Part shown: positions 58,300 through 64,000 of the stretch, in pieces
How positions within the stretch are numbered: the stretch's first letter is position 1
Layout: each line of letters begins with the position of its first letter
Origin: Castor canadensis
Lineage: Eukaryota; Chordata; Mammalia; Rodentia; Castoridae
Assembly: GCF_047511655.1 (NCBI RefSeq)
Contig: NC_133390.1
Location: forward strand, 90,093,583 to 90,157,582
Direction of reading: 5' to 3'
Length of the DNA stretch: 64,000 bases
Notes under the pieces: model-generated
The model's database searches: none
Seen by the model: the letters and a program-made list of their open reading frames with translations, nothing else
Told to the model about the DNA's origin: nothing
Translations under genes and position numbers: made by a program

Positions 58300-59647
58300 C
58301 TCAGTTTGCTACTATCGTGGCCACTAAACTAATGAGTTGGTCAATATTGGCACCTGCGAAGCCCTCCATCTTTTGTAGCATTCAGCAAACATCAGAGGCA
58401 GACTGTTGGACGAGGCGATGTTGATCACAGACCGGTTCTTGGGGGCTTTAGGGTCAAATGGAGTATGCTGGCAATAAGCATCGCATAACCGGTCATAGAA
58501 TTGGCTAGGCAGCTCATCAGGCTACTGTGTGACTTCACTGACCCTGGTGAGGTTGGTTGCTCCTTGTGATCCCTGGCAGAGTCCCTCCAGGATGGCTTGT
58601 CTCATATGCTGGATATGCGATTGGAGCCCAGTGAGAGTGTTTGGATCCCAGTCCGGTCTGGTGTCTGGGATTCTCTCATCTGCCCATCACTCCAGATTTG
58701 CAGTCTGTGGTGGAGCTTGGGTAACTAGCCATGCTCTGGCTGCTTGGTATACTCAGTGGCGCTCATCAGAAGTGAAGAAGGTAGACATGAGCTGACAGCA
58801 ATCATCCCAGTTGGGTTGGTGTCTGTGCATGATGTTGGTCAAGAGCTCTATTACAGCTTGTGGTTCCTCTGAGTATGCTGGGGTGTGCTGCCGCCAGTTC
58901 AGGACGTTGGTGGTAGTGAAGGGCTGATACACATACTGCATGGGTCTGGCCGTGTATGACCCGTCTGCCTGGGGTAATGGTAGCCCAGGAGCCTGGCGCA
59001 GGGGGCATAGCACCATGGGCAGGATTCCTGCCTTTTTGCTTGTTAGCCTCCCAGAGTTCAGAGACCTTCCCCAATGGCTTGTATCTTTCTCCAGGGCCAT
59101 CGAAGGCAAATGGGCGGTATAACGAGGGAGTTGTTGGATGACATGGGCTGGGATTTGGCTCCGATGCTGCTTCCTTTCCATTGGGGTCCTCTGAGTCCGA
59201 CTCAGGTCTCGGGGAGTCTGGGGCGGCAGGGCACACCAGAGGAATATATGGTGGCAGGTCTGGCGGCTCAAGTTCCGAGGTGTGGTGGACTTCAAATTTC
59301 TTTTCTTTTACTTTTCTGTTAACAAGAATGGCTGTGTATCTCCAGGGTGTATGAAAACATGGCCAGTCAGGTGGGCAGGCAGCCCGGATGTACCAGGAGT
59401 CAATGTAAGGAAACTGGTCTGGATGACCTGGATCCCCAGTGACTATGTCTCTCACATGGGCCATAATGGCTAGGTCCAGTGTGCCCTCTGTGGGCCATCC
59501 TACATTGAAGGTGGGCCATTCTACCTCACAAAAGGCTCGGGGCTTTGCTGGCTTCATCAGGACTCCATAATTACTGGAGAAGCCATCCCTAAAGTTAGCA
59601 CGCCTGGTCTGGAGCACCATCAGGAGCTTTGACCCAAAGGAACTCAT
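58300..59647 (-). pseudogene. gag: Inner provirus gag remnant (MA, p12, CA)
   Basis: MA and p12 are open from 59,647 to 58,802 with WPTFNVGWPTEG, a hallmark of gammaretroviral MA. A shift near 59,010 moves the reading to the frame with CA (PLRQAPGLPL, then HQPNWDDCCQLMSTFF). The major homology region follows near 58,520, where the usual QG is a stop and DELPSQFYDRL is readable. The frame continues to the deletion near 58,300. The first codons read MSSFGS, so residue 2 is Ser instead of the myristoylated Gly. NC is absent. Confidence 0.85.
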
Positions 59648-60368
59648 TTTATATGTGCCTGGTGATTATTGTGTTGCAAGACAAACAAAGGGAAGGAGGT
59701 GCCTCTCAGTGAGAGGCCACACAAGTGCTCATCTGGCCACAACCCCAGGTGATGGGGTTGGGTGTGGCTTGGCCTTAGTGGGTTCAACCCGACAGTGTGA
59801 TTTATGATTGGACACTAGTCTGATCCCACCATAGACCATATGCTAATCACCATGAAGTCAAAGATTGAGCTCACTCAGAATCCATAGCTTTTAGGGGACC
59901 TTAGAGCTGCTCAGCCATGGAGCCACAAATTCGAACTTGAAACATAAGCGAATCAAGCTGCTCACTCACACACCATTCACTCAGAGTTTAAAACAATCAG
60001 TTCCTATTTATTTTCCCCTAAAATCCTAGCCTGCTCTAATCCCAGTTGACCAAAATCACATTGGTCACAGAGGAAGGGGATTTGTCACCTGGGATACTCT
60101 TCAGGGTTCAGCCAGTCCCCTGCAGAGGATCAGTTTGTGCCTTACATTGACTACCTGGGGGCTTCCTACCTGGTCTGGATGTCCAGCACAGATGTCCATT
60201 TCACTCCACCAGTCCAAGGGTCCAGTCTGTGGCTCTGAGACTCCTTCAGCCATCTAGAAGAAGACCCAGAATCACATTGGGGGTGCACACTTCCAGACGC
60301 CTCCCCCCCCCCACAGGCTGCAGAGCCAGGGAGCGTGGACCCACTACCCAATGTGGCTTGGAGGTCTG
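59648..60368 (-). other. Inner provirus 5' leader
   Basis: About 720 bases between the primer site and Gag, the place of the packaging signal in gammaretroviruses. No ORF of note. A C-run at 60,302-60,312 and a palindrome-like 'gtgcctctcagtgagaggcc' at 59,699-59,718 are visible. Confidence 0.6.
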
Positions 60369-60386
60369 ATCTTGCTGGGGCTTCCA
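60369..60386 (-). promoter_or_regulatory. Primer binding site, tRNA-Thr type
   Basis: Four bases after the 5' LTR the minus strand reads TGGAAGCCCCAGCAAGAT. It matches the complement of the 3' end of tRNA-Thr(UGU) at all but about two positions over the first 15-16 bases. Confidence 0.7.
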
Positions 60387-60390
60387 GAAA

Positions 60391-60721
60391 TGTTTCAGGA
60401 AGGATGTTGGACCAGCAAGAACAAGACTCAAACCCAGGTGGTTGGAGGAAAGGAAAATTTATTACACTAGTGGACCAGCACCTGGATCTCTCCAAAAATG
60501 GCACGGGCCCTGTACCTCAGGGCTGCGGGGTTTTTATGCCTCAGAATGTGGAAGCAAGCAAGCAGGAAGGACAAAAGCAGATGTGGCAGTTAGCCTCTCA
60601 CTGAGAGGTTACAGCATACCATACTAACACAAGGTTACAACTTATCACACTAGCACATCTGTGAAACCGGAGCTGGCCGGGGGAAGGAGCTTGCCTTCAG
60701 ATCTTTCCCCTGGGTTTATCG
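60391..60721 (-). repeat. 5' LTR of the inner provirus
   Basis: 331 bases. The minus strand starts CGATAAACCC (a TG start changed to CG) and ends GAAACA at 60,391. AATAAA is at 60,458-60,463. Two 26-bp U3 units (60,607-60,658). Otherwise collinear with 54,665-55,020. Confidence 0.9.
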
Positions 60722-60725
60722 CTGC
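60722..60725. repeat. Target-site duplication of the inner provirus (right copy, ctgc)
   Basis: Matches 54,661-54,664 exactly. Confidence 0.85.
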
Positions 60726-61760
60726 CATGGCCAATACTTTAAGGCAGGCTGACCAGCCCCTGTAAATGGGGTCTAGTTGTGAGAGGTGGACTATAGGAAC
60801 CAACAAGTCTCCTGCACTTTGGGCCACCAGATCCAAAGCTAGGTCTTTATCTGAGTGTAGATATAGGTGAATGATTTTATTGGGGTTTGGAGTGGAAAGT
60901 GCAGGGGCCTTTGATAAAGCTTGTTTGAGGAGATTAAACAGGGTTAAGAGGGCCCTGAGGCAAGGTAAATTCTCATCTAGGTTTCTGTTTTAGCAGACTC
61001 ATACAGTGGTTTGGTTATTATTGCATAATTAGGGATTCAAATTCTAAAATATCTGGTTAATCCCAGAAAAGAAGGAATATCCCTTTTTGCTTGGGAAGAG
61101 GGATTTAGAGTATAGCGGTTTTTCTGTTTTGGGGTATTGTCAAATACCCCAAAAAGAGTTAATAAAAAAGAGTTAATAAAAGTTCTATGTATGAGACTGA
61201 GGTTGAAATGAGTTGGGCCTTATTCCTTGATACCCAATATTCCCGGTGTGCTAGTGAATTAAGAAGGATGGTGTGGGTTTTGCGTAAGGATTTTGAGAGG
61301 CTGCATAGAAGGAGCTCATCCACATACTGGATGAGCTTGCTTGGGGGAAGATCAAGGGAATTGAGATACTGCTGTATGGCTTGGCCAAAAAGGTGAATCC
61401 CTGGGGAAGGACAGTCCAAGTTAATTGTTGGGTGTGGTAGGTGATGGGATCTGTCCATGTGAAGGCAAATAAGGGTTGGGAGGAGGGATGTAAAGGGATC
61501 ATAAAGAAGGTGTCCTTGAGATCCAGGACTGAAAAAAAAAGGTTTTGGGAGGGATCTGGGAGAGAAGAGTATATGGGTTAGGAACTACAGGATAAATAGG
61601 ATTGACAGCAGCACTGATTTTTCTGAGGTCTTGGAATAGTCTAAAGCAGCGGTTGGATTTCCTTACAGGAAGGATGGGATTGTTGTAAGGGGAGTTACCA
61701 GGCATTAGGAGATGAGAGGTCTTTAGTTGCTCTATAGTTGGTTTTAGTCCCATGTGTCCC
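60722..61760 (-). pseudogene. pol: Outer provirus pol remnant: reverse transcriptase
   Basis: RT enters with GLKPTIEQLKTSHLL and NSPYNNPILPVRK (about 61,745-61,660). The fingers/palm block FRLFQDLRKIS follows, then [10 protein letters not shown] near 61,405. The active-site motif reads YVDE (61,314-61,325) where YVDD is usual. The thumb/connection part ends with a DPIYRGWSACLKVLA block before the inserted provirus. At least two frameshifts lie between these parts. Confidence 0.8.
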
Positions 61761-62346
61761 TCCCTATCCAGGGGATATTGTGGAATGACGATGGGGGTAG
61801 AGGGATCCTTTAGAGTGATTTTTAACAGGGGTGTGGTGTGAGGCTATGGAGGAGTGGGATGTACCCTAAACCTGGGGATTGATTTCCTGTAGAAGGTGGG
61901 AGGAGGTTTTGGGTGGTGGAAGGTCTTGTATGGGGGGAATAAATTGTATGGGCTGGCAGGAATTAATGGATGGGATAAAAAATGGTGGCCCCAAGTATAC
62001 GGAGCATGTTTCTTCCTATTGGAAAGGGACAAGTTGGAATGACTGGGAAAGGATGAGTGAGGGATTTCAATTAGAAGATGCACTACAGGGAGGGGGGTCA
62101 TGTTGGGAGGTGTGTTGGTATGCATTTACCCCTACAATAGGGAAGGACGCCTTTTTGAGGGGGGACCTGCATATTTGATGAAAACTGATCTGGATGTCCC
62201 AGTATTGAGGAAGAAGAAAATGTGCCTTCCTGATACTGTCCCAGTAACCCATGGATCAGTGGACCCACCCAGCAGCAGGGGCGTTATGATCCAGGTCTTG
62301 TCAGTCACCCAACTGAAACATCAGTATTGGATCCTCAGCTGGAACA
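61761..62346 (-). pseudogene. pro: Outer provirus pro remnant: aspartic protease
   Basis: A frame with VTGTVSG is followed by FLNTGTS (62,195-62,206 encodes NTGT). This aligns with the protease active-site loop, normally DTGA or DTGS. The catalytic Asp is Asn here. The flap and the rest are full of stops. The stretch 62,130-61,770 is Pro- and His-rich and poorly conserved. Confidence 0.6.
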
Positions 62347-63952
62347 CTATTGGGCATCTGAGACAGTGTGAGAGGAAAAGACTATTTTCCCTGTGGACAG
62401 TCCATCTTCCAGTGTCCCCATTGTCCACATTGTGGCTGGGCGTGGGTTAGGGCAAGATTTTGCCCAGTGTCCCAGGTTTCCACATTGGAAGCAGGCTTCA
62501 GGGGGCTGCTTGCTGGGTCTTTTGAGTAGGTCCTTTGGGCTGGTATGGGGCATTTGCTTTTGGAGAATAGCGGCCAGCATTTGATATTTTGTGCAGGTAT
62601 TTTTATCCCTTAGTTGTTTGGCCTCCTCCTCCCTATTGTTAGAGACCTTAAAGGCCATATTAACTAAGATTTGTTGAGGAGTCTGGGGACCCTCTTCAAG
62701 TTTCTGTAGCTTTTTTGTAGATATCCAGGGCTGACGGGCTGGTGAAGTGGAGGTGTAAGAAAATATGACCCTCTTGGGAGGCTGGGTTTAAGTTGGTGTA
62801 TTTGGTCATTGCTTTTGTGAGGCGATTGAGAAAGAGGCCAGGGGTTCATCTGGATCTTGTGTGACCGTGTTAATTTTGTCATAGTTGACTTGTTTATGGC
62901 TATTTTTGTCCATGCCTGCTAACAGGCAGGAGATCATGTGACCCTGGGAATTTGATCCCGGGTCCCCATCTTGATAGCTCAGTTGAGGCTTGGTTCTAGG
63001 ATCTGACTCCACGGCAGGGGGTGGAAGAAGGTGTGGCGGGGGCGGGGGTTGGGGGAGGTTGGGGGGAAAGTGTCTATTGGGGTGTTGTTCATGGAGTTGA
63101 TCAGTGTGTTGTTCCACTGTCTTCCATATTCTCTCCTTTTCCTCCTCTGTGAGAGTGTCATTTATGATGTAAATGTCACTCCATAAGAGGGCATAGGCCC
63201 AAGTAAGATGGAGGAATTCCTTATGATATTTTGTTGGATTATCTGAAAAGGAGCTCAGCCTTTGCTTGATTTGGTAAATACCTATCATAGAAACAGGGAC
63301 ATTGACTTGGGCTGTCCCTTCCACTCCCGCCACCTCTTGTAGGGGAAGAACAGGAATCAGGTGGGGATGGGTAGATGGGGACAGCTATAAGTGGGCTGGT
63401 GGTGTGTGTGCCCAAGACTGGGTGTGGGGAGGGGACAAGAGGAGAGGAGGAGCTGGGCCCAGGGATGAGTTTTCCGGGGAGAGGGAGGAGGGACCTTCCT
63501 GGGAAGAGGGAGAGTTTGGAGAAGTTGGGCCAGGGGGAAGAGATGACCAATGGGGGCAGGTCATTGGCTGGGAGTGAGTTGAAGGCTGATGGAAGGGGGT
63601 TGGGCACTGACAGAGAGGGGTGGGAGTTGAGAAGAAGAATTCAAAAAGGGCTGCAGTTTGAACAAGGGGAGGGTTGGGATCTGAGGTAAAAGAAAGCCTG
63701 GAGATGAGGACCATCTTGCCATTTTCCATTTCTCATGATAAAGTTGTCAAGGTCTTGGAGAATATTGGGATCAAAAGTTCCAAATTTGGGTCATTTTGAG
63801 GAGTTATCTAATCTGTATTGTGGCCAAATTTCCATAGAAAAATGGGTGAGGTGTTATGGTTTTAGATTGCCCTTTAGGCTCAGTTTGGTAAGGTTATGTA
63901 GAAGGCACCCCAGGGGTGAGTCAGAGGGAATCTTTGAATAGGTATTACCCAT
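62347..63952 (-). pseudogene. gag: Outer provirus gag remnant (MA-CA-NC)
   Basis: The start codon at 63,950-63,952 gives MGNTYSKIPSDSPLG, with Gly at position 2 for myristoylation. MA continues to about 63,700 with at least two in-frame stops. A Pro-rich linker (63,700-63,340) follows. CA is open from 63,333 to 62,806 (YQIKQRLSSFSDNPTKYHKE, then TEEEKERIW). NC carries one intact CCHC knuckle, CFQCGNLGHWAKSC (about 62,500-62,460). The linker and parts of CA are in different frames, so the precursor cannot be made. Confidence 0.85.
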
Positions 63953-64000
63953 GACTGAGGTTAGAAAGTTTTCCCTAGGGCATCCCCAGGAGAAAACTTG
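63953..64000 (-). other. Outer provirus leader, cut by the window edge
   Basis: 48 bases upstream of the Gag start. No primer site is visible. Confidence 0.6.

Larger units (their letters stand above)
54665..60721 (-). mobile_element. Inner gammaretroviral provirus, internally deleted
   Basis: Two LTRs in direct orientation, a tRNA-Thr-like primer site, gag, an RT-connection/RNase H plus integrase fragment, and env, all read right to left. It is 6.06 kb long, against the 8-9 kb usual for the group. The loss is explained by missing NC, protease and most of RT at about 58,280-58,310. It lies within the outer provirus pol. By eye the LTRs differ by roughly two dozen substitutions over about 330 aligned bases, so the insertion is old but younger than its host element. 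Confidence 0.9.
50739..64000 (-). mobile_element. Outer HERV-H-like class I provirus, interrupted, 5' end beyond the window
   Basis: Right to left: short leader, gag (63,952-62,347), pro-RT (62,346-60,722), then a second provirus (60,721-54,665), then RNase H-integrase (54,664 to about 52,740), env (about 52,640-51,223) and the 3' LTR (about 51,123-50,739). The Gag start (MGNTYSKIP) and the MA block reading WPQYRLDNSSK followed by NILQDLDNF resemble the HERV-H-like group of class I ERVs. Every gene is broken by stops and shifts. The 5' LTR should lie just right of 64,000. Confidence 0.85.

Noticed and set aside
58529-58795. Plus-strand ORFs across the proviruses (for example 58,529-58,795 and 55,548-55,859)
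   Set aside because: They are antisense shadows of gag, pol and env.
58753-59647. 281-codon Gag-like ORF as a co-opted capsid gene
   Set aside because: It covers only MA and p12. Capsid continues in another frame with a stop in the major homology region, and the second residue is not Gly. Selection could be tested by dN/dS between copies, but nothing here demands it.
50000-64000. KCNMB3 exons expected by synteny on the right
   Set aside because: All coding-like sequence in this part is retroviral. No potassium-channel beta-subunit segment was seen.

Overview
The window is mammalian nuclear DNA from a rodent. It has a spliced C2H2 zinc-finger gene with GT-AG introns, a CpG-island promoter, L1 3' ends, and dozens of short SINEs. 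The SINEs are B1-like (7SL-derived) monomers, ID-like tRNA-derived monomers, and B1+ID composites whose tail reads 'gctggtggagtggctcaagtgg' or similar. From memory, that composite SINE repertoire fits the Castorimorpha, most likely beaver (Castor). The species call is inference. I see no bacterial, plasmid, CRISPR or operon-like content.

Layout. (1) 1-16.0 kb is repeats: two plus-strand L1 copies, the second split by a 4.9 kb minus-strand LTR element (about 5,331-10,211) with no retroviral ORFs, then a dense SINE cluster (10.6-11.9 kb). (2) 16.4-26.3 kb is ZNF639 (ZASC1) on the minus strand. Four coding exons (21,608-21,665; 20,042-20,152; 17,723-17,857; 16,424-17,577) keep phase at every junction and add up to 485 codons plus stop. 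Upstream is a roughly 1 kb CpG island (25.56-26.56 kb), the likely promoter and first non-coding exon. (3) 26.6-49.7 kb is gene-free: SINEs, a solo LTR with a perfect 4-bp target duplication (28,945-29,288), old L1s, a Tigger-like DNA transposon remnant, several microsatellites, and a dead retrocopy of SMIM7 (47,982-48,209). (4) 49.7-64.0 kb is endogenous retrovirus: an LTR at 49.72-50.14 kb, then a nest of two class I (gammaretrovirus-like) proviruses, both on the minus strand.

The nest. An older HERV-H-like provirus runs from its 3' LTR (about 50.74-51.12 kb) past the right edge of the window; its Gag start lies at 63,952. A second gammaretroviral provirus (54,665-60,721) sits inside its pol gene, flanked by an exact CTGC target duplication, and the outer pol frame resumes on the far side. 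The inner copy has paired LTRs, a tRNA-Thr-type primer binding site, gag, a large pro/RT deletion, integrase and env. Both proviruses carry many stops, frameshifts and lost catalytic residues, so neither encodes a complete set of proteins.

Human 3q26.32 has the order KCNMB3 - ZNF639 - MFN1. By that synteny the right side should lead toward KCNMB3/PIK3CA and the left toward MFN1, but I found no exon of either neighbour here. I did not find a new biological system. The most informative items are the nested proviruses, the fully assembled ZNF639 coding sequence and the SMIM7 retrocopy.
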